Of a DNA stretch of 64,000 nt, positions 42,394-50,488 are shown piece by piece. A model generated the notes under the pieces. That model saw only the letters and a program-made list of their open reading frames with translations, did no database searches and was not told the origin of the DNA. Within the stretch, counting starts at the first letter, position 1; each line of letters starts with the position of its first letter. The DNA comes from Novosphingobium sp. (GTDB lineage: Bacteria; Pseudomonadota; Alphaproteobacteria; Sphingomonadales; Sphingomonadaceae): assembly GCA_024236175.1 (NCBI GenBank), contig JACKKY010000004.1, positions 508,501 to 572,500 of the forward strand, written 5' to 3'. The translations under genes and the position numbers were made by a program.

Positions 42394-43419
42394 TCACTTG
42401 CGCTGCATCACCGTCCGGTCGAGGCGTTCCGCCACATCGCGGATCTCGTTGTTGGCGACGTACCATTCTATGGTTTGGCGCAGCCCCTCCTCGAAGGATA
42501 CTTTCGGCGCCCATCCCGCCCTCTGTTTCGCCACCGATCCGTCCAAAGCCCTGTGGACAACGCCGACCGGCCTGTCCACAAGGTGCCTGATGCCTTCCGG
42601 CGGGCGCCAGTCGAATTCATCGAGAACGGCCTCGGCAACCCGGTTCAGACTGATGAATTCGTCCGTACCGATGTTGATCGCACTGCCGTCTTCGACATGC
42701 TCGCAGGCCAGGATCAGCCCGTCGACGATGTCACCGACATAGGTGAAGCCGCGCGTCTGTTCACCGTCGCCCCAGACCTCGAAGGGCGTCTGCTTGATGA
42801 AGGCCTTGGCGATGAGCGCCACGACCGCGTGGGTTTCGTTCTCGCGCGGACCGTATGCTGATGAAATCCGCCCGGATGCCGCCTTGACGCCGTGCTGCTT
42901 GTGGTGGGCCCTCAGCGACATTTCTCCCATCAGCTTCGCCCAGCCGTATTCCTCGTCGGCGAATGCCCCGCCGCGCTCGGCGAAGGATACCATGTCTTCC
43001 CTGAGCAACGTCCTGCCCAGCTGGATATCGGTGGGGTAGACGCATGCCGAGCTCGCAAAGGTGATGCGCTCGGCACCGTTCTTCACGGCAGCATCGAAAA
43101 CGATGTTGTCCAGCGCCATATTGCCGGCGCAATTGGCAGGGTGGGTGCTGATATAGCCGCGTCCGCCGTGATCGGCGGCAAGATGAAAAACCACATCGCA
43201 ACCGCGCGACGCCTCTCCCGCGAAATCGACATGGCGGAGATCGCCTTCGAATATCTCGATGTCATCCCGAACCGCGGCAAGGTTCTGCAGGTTTCCGCTG
43301 GAGAGATCGTCGGCCACCCTCACGCAGGCAGCCCTCTTTTCCAGGAGCGCCTCGACGAGATGGCTGCCGATGAAGCTGGCGCCGCCAGTGACCAGAACCT
43401 TGGCTCTTTTCCAATCCAT
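42394..43419 (-). CDS. NAD-dependent sugar-nucleotide epimerase, GDP-mannose-3,5-epimerase-like
   Basis: 341 residues from ATG 43419; GTG 43428 is an in-frame alternative and neither has a strong ribosome site. Extended SDR: VTGGASFIGSHLVEAL, catalytic EYGWAK. Several stretches recall GDP-mannose 3,5-epimerase: LAADHGGRGYIS, FASSACVYP with the catalytic-type Cys, WGDGEQTRGFTYVGD, INIGTDEFISLNRVAE, and GWAPKVSFEEGLRQT. That enzyme makes GDP-L-galactose or GDP-L-gulose. Product would suit the fucosyltransferase-like domain encoded 10 bases downstream; specificity is inferred. Confidence 0.86.
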   Translation of the reverse strand: MDWKRAKVLVTGGASFIGSHLVEALLEKRAACVRVADDLSSGNLQNLAAVRDDIEIFEGDLRHVDFAGEASRGCDVVFHLAADHGGRGYISTHPANCAGNMALDNIVFDAAVKNGAERITFASSACVYPTDIQLGRTLLREDMVSFAERGGAFADEEYGWAKLMGEMSLRAHHKQHGVKAASGRISSAYGPRENETHAVVALIAKAFIKQTPFEVWGDGEQTRGFTYVGDIVDGLILACEHVEDGSAINIGTDEFISLNRVAEAVLDEFDWRPPEGIRHLVDRPVGVVHRALDGSVAKQRAGWAPKVSFEEGLRQTIEWYVANNEIRDVAERLDRTVMQRK

Positions 43420-43611
43420 CTCGATCACCGGGGAAAGCGGCTCCGACGAAGCGAGAATGCTTCGGCCGCTGCTGACTCGTCCAAGCGAGCAGCCAAATAT
43501 CGCATCACGCCAGCCAACAGGAAAGTCGGAACCCGCTGCACCGACCTCCGAAACAAAGCTCCCGGAGGACTATGACCGCCCGAAAATAGCGGTCAGCCTG
43601 CCGAAAGCCGC

Positions 43612-43764
43612 TCAGCTTTTCTTTTCATTGAGCCGAGCGACCTTGCGCGGGGTCTTGGGCGGCGCAGGGATCGGCGCGGGCACTGGCGGAGACAGCTTGC
43701 TGACAAGCGATGCATTGTCGGCCGACCCGTAGGGCTGGAAAAACTTGATGCGAATATTGGACAT
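43612..43764 (-). CDS. Small proline-rich peptide (50 aa), candidate modification substrate
   Basis: Short frame starting MSNIRIKFFQPYGSADNASL and ending ARLNEKKS, with GGAG 8 bases before the ATG. The centre, SPPVPAPIPAPPKTPRK, has 8 prolines in 17 residues; the ends are basic and there is no signal peptide. It lies 192 bases upstream of the epimerase ATG on the same strand. Since the downstream fusion enzyme has a prolyl-hydroxylase domain and a sugar-transfer domain, this peptide is the natural candidate target. I recognise no family. That it is translated is an inference from ribosome site, composition and position. Confidence 0.6.
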   Translation of the reverse strand: MSNIRIKFFQPYGSADNASLVSKLSPPVPAPIPAPPKTPRKVARLNEKKS

Positions 43765-43841
43765 TTTCGAAACTCCAACCGCTGCTGCACGCCCCGCAGG
43801 TTACGGTGCGCCGCAAGCCACGAGCTGCCCGCAAATGACGA

Positions 43842-43855
43842 TTCCGTTATCGGAA
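43842..43855. promoter_or_regulatory. Inverted repeat TTCCG-N4-CGGAA
   Basis: Perfect 5-bp arms 77 bases upstream of the small peptide ATG, in the 171-base gap after the second epimerase gene. Could be an operator of a promoter for the peptide-epimerase-fusion unit; short arms make this tentative. Confidence 0.3.
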
Positions 43856-43935
43856 CAGCTGGCTCCAAAGACTAATGTGCCTCCGGCCAAGGTCAAGAAC
43901 GCCGCAGGGCCTTCCCAAAAGGGACGGGAATCAGC

Positions 43936-44865
43936 CTAGTCGTCGGGCTGGCCGATGACATGGTGCAGATTGGGCAGCCGCTGATCGGTTGCTTCAAGCA
44001 CCCGGCGTATTCCCTCTCTGACCGAGACTTTGCTGGGGCCGAGCAGTTTCTCCATCTTGGTCGTGTCCCCCCAGATCGGCCAGGATGTCGAGTTCTCGAC
44101 GAAAATCGGCTCCTTGCCCAGAATCTCACCGGCCATCTGGCAATATTCCTGCGTCGTTAGCGCCTCCGATCCGGCGAGGTTGACGATCTCGGCACCCACC
44201 TTGGCGATACCCGCCGCGGCGATGGTCTTCTCGACGTAATCGTCTTCGTAAAGCGGCGTGTGGACATTGCGCACGCCGGGATAGACGCTGACCGGCTCGC
44301 CGTGCGCGACCTGATCGACCCGCTGGGTGACGCCGCCGCCACGCGGGCCATAGAAGGAGAAAATCCGGACGATCGTCACCGGAAGTTCGTAATCCACACT
44401 GAGGTGCTTGAGCAGGTATTCCGCGCCGATCTTGCTCGCGGCATAATTCTCGCCCGCGCTGTGAAGGCCGTAGGGGTCGTCTTCGCGCAGGGGGCGTTCG
44501 CCCTGGTATTCGTAAAGCGAACCGGTGCTGCCGTGAACGAAGGCTTCGCAATCCCGGTAATGACGCGCCAGGCGCCCGGTCGCCGCCGTGTTCACTTCAT
44601 AGGCAAGGTTACCGTGGCTCGGCGGGAGAACCGCGTAATTGATCACGACATCGACCGCCCCGGGCAGGGGCGACAGATCCTCGCTGGCCATGTCGAACGT
44701 CACCGCTTGCGCGCCGGCCGCCTCGACCAGGCGCTTCTGTTCGGGATCCGAATACCGGGCAACGGCGAAGACTTCGTTGTCCTTCGCCAGTTCCACTGCC
44801 ACCGGGAGGGCGACCAGCCCGCTAGCACCGGTAACCAAAACGCGTTTGCCTGAAAGTCCTGCCAC
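43936..44865 (-). CDS. NAD-dependent epimerase/dehydratase family protein
   Basis: 309 residues from GTG 44865, preceded by AAGAGG. Extended SDR with VTGASGLVALPVAVELA (third glycine of the motif replaced by Ala), HGSTGSLYEY and YAASKIGAEYLLKHL as Tyr-Lys pair, and RIFSFYGPRGGG. It might make or edit a sugar nucleotide for the genes downstream, but the 171-base gap to the small peptide leaves co-transcription open. An 18-bp palindrome lies about 99 bases upstream. Confidence 0.85.
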   Translation of the reverse strand: MAGLSGKRVLVTGASGLVALPVAVELAKDNEVFAVARYSDPEQKRLVEAAGAQAVTFDMASEDLSPLPGAVDVVINYAVLPPSHGNLAYEVNTAATGRLARHYRDCEAFVHGSTGSLYEYQGERPLREDDPYGLHSAGENYAASKIGAEYLLKHLSVDYELPVTIVRIFSFYGPRGGGVTQRVDQVAHGEPVSVYPGVRNVHTPLYEDDYVEKTIAAAGIAKVGAEIVNLAGSEALTTQEYCQMAGEILGKEPIFVENSTSWPIWGDTTKMEKLLGPSKVSVREGIRRVLEATDQRLPNLHHVIGQPDD

Positions 44866-44963
44866 TGTTCCTCTTCCCCGTTCCACGCACCCGGGAATCG
44901 CGGGCGGCACAGTGCCGCCGCTTCATCCCTTCCGGGTGCCACGCGGTTCTTCCTAACCGCCAT

Positions 44964-44981
44964 GCTGGACACTTGTCCAGC
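44964..44981. promoter_or_regulatory. Operator GCTGGACA-CT-TGTCCAGC, copy 1
   Basis: Perfect 8-bp inverted repeat with 2-base spacer in the divergent gap between the epimerase (minus) and the tandem OsmC gene (plus). The same arms occur at 48356-48373 near a TetR gene. This is the strongest regulatory link in the window: one TetR probably controls both places. Confidence 0.7.
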
Positions 44982-45060
44982 ACCGATGTAAGCATGGCGC
45001 AAGACAGAGGCACAGGCGGGGCATGGCTGTCGCCGGGCCGGCCTTCCAACGGAGGTGGAT

Positions 45061-46134
45061 GTGAGCAACCTGGTTGATGTGCGATGCACGCATATTGAAG
45101 ACGAGCTGATGCGTGTGCGCTTTGCCCATTCCCAGCTCATTTCGGATCACCCCGAGCAATGGGGAGGCACCGATACCGGGCCTGCTCCGGGCGAAATGGT
45201 GCTTATGGCCCTGGCCTCCGCCAGCGCCTTTGCCGGATACCGCCATGCAGCCCGCCACGGGCTCGACGTGGCCCACATCTCCGCCCGGACCAATATGGCC
45301 TCGCTGCAGGAGGGCCTGCCCGAAGAACTTCGCGACGTGCCCCTGCCGCACCTCACCTATGCGGACCGGTTCTGGCGCCTGCTGGAAATCGACGGCAACC
45401 TCTCGGAAAACGAAAGGAATGCTCTGATCGATGCGATGTCTGACAATCGCATTGCCAACACGATTCGCACGGGCATGGCGCTGGAGCGAAGGGTGGACTT
45501 TCGCCCCTCCCAGGGTGCGCGTAGGCGCAGCGCGGAAAGCCAGGGCAACCACCGGCTGCAGGGCAGGAAGCCGATACCGGCCGGCGAAAAGCGCATTGCG
45601 GCGACGGCCGACAACTGGCTTGTCAGCGCGGCTGCGCTCGATGAGCGGACCTGCCTGGTGAAGGCCGCGGGCTCGATGTCCGTTGTCGGCGATGAAACAG
45701 GTTCGCAAAGAGGTCCGACGCCCGAAGAGCTGCTGCTTGGCGGGCTGGCCGCCTGCACCACCATCTATGTCGCCCGCAATGCGCAGTTTCTCGGCATCGA
45801 CGTCGAGTCTGTCTCTGTCCACGCCCGCGCCGAGCTTTCCGGAGATCCGTCACAACCCATAAGTCGCGTGGAGAAAGTAACCGAGATTTGCGGCGACCTT
45901 TCGGAAGACGACAAATCCAAGCTGGAACTGTTGGCCGGATATTGCGCTTTCGGACTGACCCTGAGTCACAGCACGCCGATCGAGGACAGCGTGCTGATAA
46001 ACGAAGTTCGAACAGCGAACAGACTGGCCGCCGGGCCGGCACCCCTCGACCGCGATGCCCCCGCTCCCAACGATCCGTCCTATTGCACGGACGGAAGCTG
46101 CTGCGTGCCCGAACTGGTGCGCAAGGCTTCGTGA
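45061..46134 (+). CDS. Tandem OsmC-domain protein
   Basis: 357 residues from GTG 45061 with GGAGG 5 bases upstream. Two OsmC/Ohr-like halves: the first (about 1-140) has GEMVLMALASASAFAGYRHA, with Ser where the peroxidatic Cys is expected; the second (about 175-315) keeps Cys232 (LAACTTIYVAR) and Cys295 (AGYCAFG). OsmC enzymes reduce organic hydroperoxides. A Cys-rich tail, CTDGSCCVPE, ends the protein. Most OsmC proteins are about 140 residues, so this is a fusion with one degenerate half. Promoter carries the operator at 44964. Confidence 0.87.
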   Translation: MSNLVDVRCTHIEDELMRVRFAHSQLISDHPEQWGGTDTGPAPGEMVLMALASASAFAGYRHAARHGLDVAHISARTNMASLQEGLPEELRDVPLPHLTYADRFWRLLEIDGNLSENERNALIDAMSDNRIANTIRTGMALERRVDFRPSQGARRRSAESQGNHRLQGRKPIPAGEKRIAATADNWLVSAAALDERTCLVKAAGSMSVVGDETGSQRGPTPEELLLGGLAACTTIYVARNAQFLGIDVESVSVHARAELSGDPSQPISRVEKVTEICGDLSEDDKSKLELLAGYCAFGLTLSHSTPIEDSVLINEVRTANRLAAGPAPLDRDAPAPNDPSYCTDGSCCVPELVRKAS

Positions 46135-46242
46135 TTTTCGGGTAGTGGGTCGGTTTGAACTATTACGGCTTTCCGCCTCTTGCAGGGGGCCCATCTTGCT
46201 GGCTGCTACGCATCCTTGAAGCATGATCATGTTCGAGTGAAT

Positions 46243-46326
46243 CGTCGTTGCGAGGGGCGAAGCCCCGATGCAATCCAGAGCCAGGTGCGAAACGCTCCGG
46301 ATTGCTTCGCTTCACTCGCAATGACG
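46243..46326. repeat. Interspersed palindromic repeat element (REP/MITE-like)
   Basis: 84-base element with inverted ends CGTCGTTGCGAG and CTCGCAATGACG (11 of 12 complementary) and an inner pair GCAATCC/GGATTGC. Elements with this GTCATTGCGAG...GCAATCC wording are known intergenic repeats in several bacterial groups. It lies in the non-coding gap after the OsmC gene and ahead of the MFS stop. Confidence 0.7.
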
Positions 46327-46346
46327 CGTGTTGCAATCGAAGACGA

Positions 46347-47603
46347 TCACCCCTGCTCCTCCCCGGTCCAGACCGGGTACGGCCCCAGCGTCGCCACCAG
46401 CAGGCCGCTGAACAGGGCGGCGGGGATCACGCAGGTGAGCAGCAACACGTAGCTTCCGGTGATGTCGAAGATGAAGCCGGCGAAGACGGGGCCGATGCCG
46501 ACGCCGACGGCGATCATGCTGGCCATCACGCCGAATATCTTTCCGAAGTTGCGGATGCCGCCATACCGGCCCGTCAGATAGGTGCAGACCTGCATGAACG
46601 CCCCGTTGGTATAGCCCAGCAGGCAAACGGCGATCAGGGTCAGCGGAAGCCAGTTGTCGGCCGTGACGAAGATCAGGCAGGCAGCCGCGGGCGGCGACAG
46701 GCTGAGCGCATTGATCCAGCCGCTGGCCCAGCGGTCGTACATCCAGCCGGTCGCCAGTTTGCCGACAATCGCAAAGCCTCCCGCCAGTGCCGCCATCAGC
46801 GCGGCGGATTCCCGGCTTATGCCCCGTTCGTTGAGGACCGGGACGAGGTGCACGTTGAGCGCCGTCAGGAAGAACACCACGATCAGGGTGGAAAGGCCGA
46901 TCCGGTACAGCGCGGTGCTGCGGATCGCCTCGGCAACCGACAGCCCCGGAAGCTCGGGAGCCGTTTGCGCCGGCACTTCCTGTCTGGCGATGCGGCGGCG
47001 GTTCGTATCGCGGGCGTCGAAGAAGAACGGGATGAGGAGCGCCAGGACGATCAGGCCCCATCCCGTCCCGAGATACAGATAGGCTTCACGCCAGCCGAAG
47101 TTGTCGATCAATCGCTGCGATGCCACGGGTGCGATGATCTGCGTAATCGCCGCGCCGGTCAGGGTAATGGCCAGGGCAAGGCCGCGGGCCTTTGAAAAAA
47201 CGCTCGAAACCGCAGCTGTCCAGACGGTGTTCCGGATCGAAAGAGCCATGAGCGAATAGAACAGCCACAGGCCGAGCCATTGCACCGTCGAGCCGTTGGC
47301 AAGGCTGAAACAGGCGAAGGCCGTGGCCGTGAGGAACATCCCCGGAATCGCCATGCGGCGAGCCCCCCAGCGATCGATCAGCGCCCCGGCAAAGGGGGAA
47401 AGCGGCACGGCGATCAGAGCATAGATTGTGAGGCCTGCCGTGATCTCTGTCCGGCTCCAGCCAAATTCCCGGCCAAGCGGCTCCATGAACAGGCCGATCG
47501 ACGACCCGGCAATCGCGGCAAACGAAAGGCCGGCCATGGAGGCGAGCACGAGCGTCCAGTGCTGACGCCATTCCTGTTTCGCGGAGATCTGCTCCTGGCT
47601 CAC
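46347..47603 (-). CDS. MFS transporter
   Basis: 418 residues from GTG 47603 (AGAGG upstream); an ATG at 47675 would add 24 polar residues and overlap the TetR end. About 12 hydrophobic segments with the MFS loop GALIDRWGARRMAIPG between segments 2 and 3 and the related GWMYDRWASGWINAL later. Similar to oxalate/formate and monocarboxylate-type carriers. Directly downstream of the TetR gene, so it is probably under its control. Substrate unknown, perhaps an acid from the nearby pathway. Confidence 0.9.
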   Translation of the reverse strand: MSQEQISAKQEWRQHWTLVLASMAGLSFAAIAGSSIGLFMEPLGREFGWSRTEITAGLTIYALIAVPLSPFAGALIDRWGARRMAIPGMFLTATAFACFSLANGSTVQWLGLWLFYSLMALSIRNTVWTAAVSSVFSKARGLALAITLTGAAITQIIAPVASQRLIDNFGWREAYLYLGTGWGLIVLALLIPFFFDARDTNRRRIARQEVPAQTAPELPGLSVAEAIRSTALYRIGLSTLIVVFFLTALNVHLVPVLNERGISRESAALMAALAGGFAIVGKLATGWMYDRWASGWINALSLSPPAAACLIFVTADNWLPLTLIAVCLLGYTNGAFMQVCTYLTGRYGGIRNFGKIFGVMASMIAVGVGIGPVFAGFIFDITGSYVLLLTCVIPAALFSGLLVATLGPYPVWTGEEQG

Positions 47604-47655
47604 TGCATTTTCGCCTCTACGGTTCCTGTCCCCTGCGGCACGGCGCTCTGCGACA

Positions 47656-48246
47656 TCAACGCCGTTCGGCGGCATCGAAACCGCGCAGGAAATCCTCCAC
47701 TTCGGCGATCATTTCCGCGTGACCGCTGCTGATGCCAGTGTTCGTTTCCATCACGATCAATTTCGCAATGCCTCTCAAGAAGACGACGACCGCTTCCGGC
47801 CGTTCGAACGGGCAGACCACCTTGCCACCTTCCAGGGCACTTCGAATGGCGTCCACTTGCAGCTGACGTGCACGCTCACTGTAATCTGCCATGAGCTTCC
47901 GCACTGACTCCAAACGGTTTCCCACGGCCATCAGTTCGATTTCGAGCCGGGCGGCCTGGGGATTGCTGGCAAGCTCCCATATGGCCCTGGCCGGATTGGG
48001 CGAAGCCAGAGCCCTGGCCTGGCGTTCGAGATATCGCTCGGAGACGCGGCGCACGATTTCGACGAAGAGGTCCTCCATCGAATGGAAATAATAGTGGACG
48101 AGCTGCCGCTTCAGTCCGGCTTCCTCGCTGATCCTGCGCACCGTGACCGCAGTGTGCCCTTCCCTGCGCATGAGTTCGATCGCCGCGTCCAGCAATCGCA
48201 GTCGCGATTCCGCTTCCTTGGATCCGATTCGACGCGATGTGGCCAC
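47656..48246 (-). CDS. TetR/AcrR family transcriptional regulator
   Basis: 196 residues from a GTG with GGAGGAG upstream. DNA-binding region: SRLRLLDAAIELMRREGHTA, then VRRISEEAGLKRQLVHYYFH and SMEDLFVEIVRR. Perfect palindrome 109 bases upstream (48356-48373) matches the one at 44964-44981, so it likely controls itself, the MFS gene and the OsmC/epimerase promoter. Confidence 0.92.
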   Translation of the reverse strand: MATSRRIGSKEAESRLRLLDAAIELMRREGHTAVTVRRISEEAGLKRQLVHYYFHSMEDLFVEIVRRVSERYLERQARALASPNPARAIWELASNPQAARLEIELMAVGNRLESVRKLMADYSERARQLQVDAIRSALEGGKVVCPFERPEAVVVFLRGIAKLIVMETNTGISSGHAEMIAEVEDFLRGFDAAERR

Positions 48247-48355
48247 TCGAACTCCTCCTGCGTCGACACCTGAGGGCGATGCCTCGCGGCAAATCGCAAA
48301 TCTGCAAGTCGAGCGCTGTCGCGGATTGGCTTTGGTGCCATTTTCCTATCAAGCC

Positions 48356-48373
48356 GCTGGACACCTGTCCAGC
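48356..48373. promoter_or_regulatory. Operator GCTGGACA-CC-TGTCCAGC, copy 2
   Basis: Perfect 8-bp arms, identical to those at 44964-44981; only one spacer base differs. It lies upstream of the TetR gene at 47656-48246 and 84 bases downstream of the SDR stop at 48458. Autoregulatory site inferred. Confidence 0.7.
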
Positions 48374-48457
48374 AAGGCGCCGGCTTGGCCGGCAACCGCC
48401 ATGCCGGCCTCGCGACAAGGCAAACAGGAGACCAACCCAGTCAGGCGAGCGCGGCGT

Positions 48458-49264
48458 TCAGGGCGTCATCCCTGCCGGTAAGATCCCGCCGCCATAGCCG
48501 CGCAGAGTCAGGCCTCCGTCGACCGGGACGATCGCGCCCGTGATCCATGAACTGTCGGGGCTGAGGAGCAAGGAAGCCACCGGGCCGAATTCCTCCGGCT
48601 CGCCGTAGGGACCAAGCGGCGTGATCTTGTTGAATTCGCCAATGTAATGCTCGTCGGTCATCAGGTCGCCATTGACCGGCGTGTTGGTGAAGCCCGAGCG
48701 GACCGCATTGACGCGGATCTTGTACTTGCCGAGTTCATCGGCTGCGACGCGCACATAGTGGTCTACCGCGGCCTTGGCGGCACCGTAGGCTCCCAGCATC
48801 GGATAGGAGCACAAGGCTGCCGCCGAAGACATCGCGAGGATGGACCCACCCTTTTCCTTCATGCGCGGAAACGCGGAGCGGATTGCGTTGACCAGCGGCA
48901 CGAGGTTGATCGAGATCTGCTCATGGATAAGTTCGGGCCCGGCTTCCTCAACTGCCATGAAAGCGCCCGCGCCTGCCACGACGAAGACGCCATCCAGGGT
49001 CCCGTCCGGGCGTGCGGCAAGATCGAACGATTGTTCGACCGCCTCGGGCAGCGTCGCGTCCGCGGCGATGGAGCGCAGCCGATCGGGCTCGGCCCCGCAT
49101 TCCTCCAGCATCCTGTCGTGCGCCGAAGCCAACTTTGCCTTGTCGCGCCCGCAGATGGTGACAACCGCATTCGCGCGGAGAAGATAGGCAGCGGTCGCAT
49201 AGCCCATGCCGCTGCTCCCGCCCAAAATCAGATAGTGACCGTCCCGGATCGAATCCAACGGCAT
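48458..49264 (-). CDS. SDR family oxidoreductase
   Basis: 268 residues; GGGAG lies 8 bases before the ATG. Motifs: LGGSSGMGYATA (a variant of TGxxxGxG), VAGAGAF in place of NNAG, AMSSAAALCSY with Ser 13 before the Tyr, YGAAK, and VDGG near the end. Likely NAD(P)-linked reductase or dehydrogenase. 219 bases separate it from the LLM gene upstream, with a terminator between. Confidence 0.88.
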   Translation of the reverse strand: MPLDSIRDGHYLILGGSSGMGYATAAYLLRANAVVTICGRDKAKLASAHDRMLEECGAEPDRLRSIAADATLPEAVEQSFDLAARPDGTLDGVFVVAGAGAFMAVEEAGPELIHEQISINLVPLVNAIRSAFPRMKEKGGSILAMSSAAALCSYPMLGAYGAAKAAVDHYVRVAADELGKYKIRVNAVRSGFTNTPVNGDLMTDEHYIGEFNKITPLGPYGEPEEFGPVASLLLSPDSSWITGAIVPVDGGLTLRGYGGGILPAGMTP

Positions 49265-49372
49265 AGTGCGTCTCCCAATCGTCTTGGCGAAGCATTGTCG
49301 CTTCGACCTTTAGTCGCCGGCAGGCCCGGGCACTCCTCGCGCGGGCAATCCGAAGCCACTGGCGGGGTGATC

Positions 49373-49398
49373 GAAAAACCCTTGCGGCACAACCGCAA
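49373..49398 (-). terminator. Rho-independent terminator after the LLM gene
   Basis: Read on the minus strand: stem TTGCGG/CCGCAA with 5-base loop, followed by GGG and a run of five T. It lies 86 bases past the LLM stop. The best classical terminator in the window. Confidence 0.65.
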
Positions 49399-49483
49399 AA
49401 GCCCCGAACTCGACAAAGACTCCCAGAAGGCGACAGAAAATCCCGGCGCCTGACCGCATTTGGCGCTGCCTGTGCGGCACTGC

Positions 49484-50488
49484 CTACGCGAATGCGGGCA
49501 TGACCTTCTTCGCAAACGTATCGGCATAGTACACGAACCGCTCCGCAGGCAGGCCCGGAGGCATCGACATCATGTAATGGTCGAGCGGCATCTTCGCCTG
49601 CAAGTCCTTCAGCATGGAAATCGCGGAGTCGGGCGTCAGTATCTGCAACGTGCCGCTGGCCTTGAACTCCTCGATGCTCATCGGCTTCATCGCATGCCCG
49701 TCGTCATGCACCTTGTCCTCCTGGAACCACTCGCCGTAGCTGTTGTTGACGTGGAGGAAGTATGGCGCAAGTTCGGCCATCGCGGCTTCGGGATCGTCCG
49801 CGACGACCGTCGTCACCCCGGTGATCCGAACCTTGGCATTGTCGGCGTCGCGGCCAAGCTCGCGCAGCTTGTCCACATAGGCCACGCATACCTCCTCGGT
49901 TCCCAGGTAGCCGTCGCCGAAACGCACGATGCGATCGACGGTCTTTCCGGCGAAGCCGCCAAGGAACAGCGGGATATGCCCCCTTGGCGGCGGGGGCATG
50001 ACCTTCGCCCCGGAGAAACGATAGTATTCGCTTTCGAAATCGACTGTCTCGCTGGCCCAGAGCCGGGTGACGATTTCAAGCCATTCGTCGAACATCCGTC
50101 CGCGCTTGGTGAAATCGACGCCGAATGCCGCAGCCTCGCGCCGCCGGTATCCGATGGCCAGTCCCATCTCGAGCCTGCCGCCGGCCAGTATGTCCAGCAC
50201 CGCACAGTCGGTCGCGAAGCGCACGGGGTTGTAAAGCGGGGCCAGCGCTATGCCGGAGCCGATCGTGATCCGCTCGGTCCGGTCGGCGATCGCCGCCAGC
50301 GCGATGAGCGGGGATGGCATGTAGCCGTCGCTCGCAAGATGATGTTCGGGAATCCAGGCACCGCCGAAGCCCGCCTGCTCCGTCCAGGCGATAACATCGA
50401 GAATTTCCCCATAACGCTCCGCCCATGGCTTCTCCCATTGCGGCGGATTGCGAAAATCATAGATGTAACCAAACGTCAGCTTGCCCAT
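49484..50488 (-). CDS. LLM-class flavin-dependent oxidoreductase
   Basis: 334 residues from ATG 50488, GGGGAA upstream. N-terminus MGKLTFGYIYDFRNPPQWEK, then WIPEHHLASDGYMPSPLIAL, LDILAGGRLEMGLAIGYRR and GGFAGKTVDRIVRFGDGYLG: a luciferase-like (beta-alpha)8 barrel. FMN- or F420-dependent monooxygenase or dehydrogenase, substrate unknown. Its promoter region holds the perfect palindrome 50681-50700 shared with the divergent TetR gene. Confidence 0.9.
   Translation of the reverse strand: MGKLTFGYIYDFRNPPQWEKPWAERYGEILDVIAWTEQAGFGGAWIPEHHLASDGYMPSPLIALAAIADRTERITIGSGIALAPLYNPVRFATDCAVLDILAGGRLEMGLAIGYRRREAAAFGVDFTKRGRMFDEWLEIVTRLWASETVDFESEYYRFSGAKVMPPPPRGHIPLFLGGFAGKTVDRIVRFGDGYLGTEEVCVAYVDKLRELGRDADNAKVRITGVTTVVADDPEAAMAELAPYFLHVNNSYGEWFQEDKVHDDGHAMKPMSIEEFKASGTLQILTPDSAISMLKDLQAKMPLDHYMMSMPPGLPAERFVYYADTFAKKVMPAFA

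Noticed and set aside
43564..43614. Possible terminator AGCGG...CCGCT after the small peptide
   Set aside because: Five-base stem with long loop and no T-tract; cannot decide between terminator and chance, and read-through into the epimerase is plausible.
43745..43939. 64-residue plus-strand frame opposite the small peptide upstream region
   Set aside because: No ribosome site or family likeness; overlaps the promoter region of the minus-strand gene.
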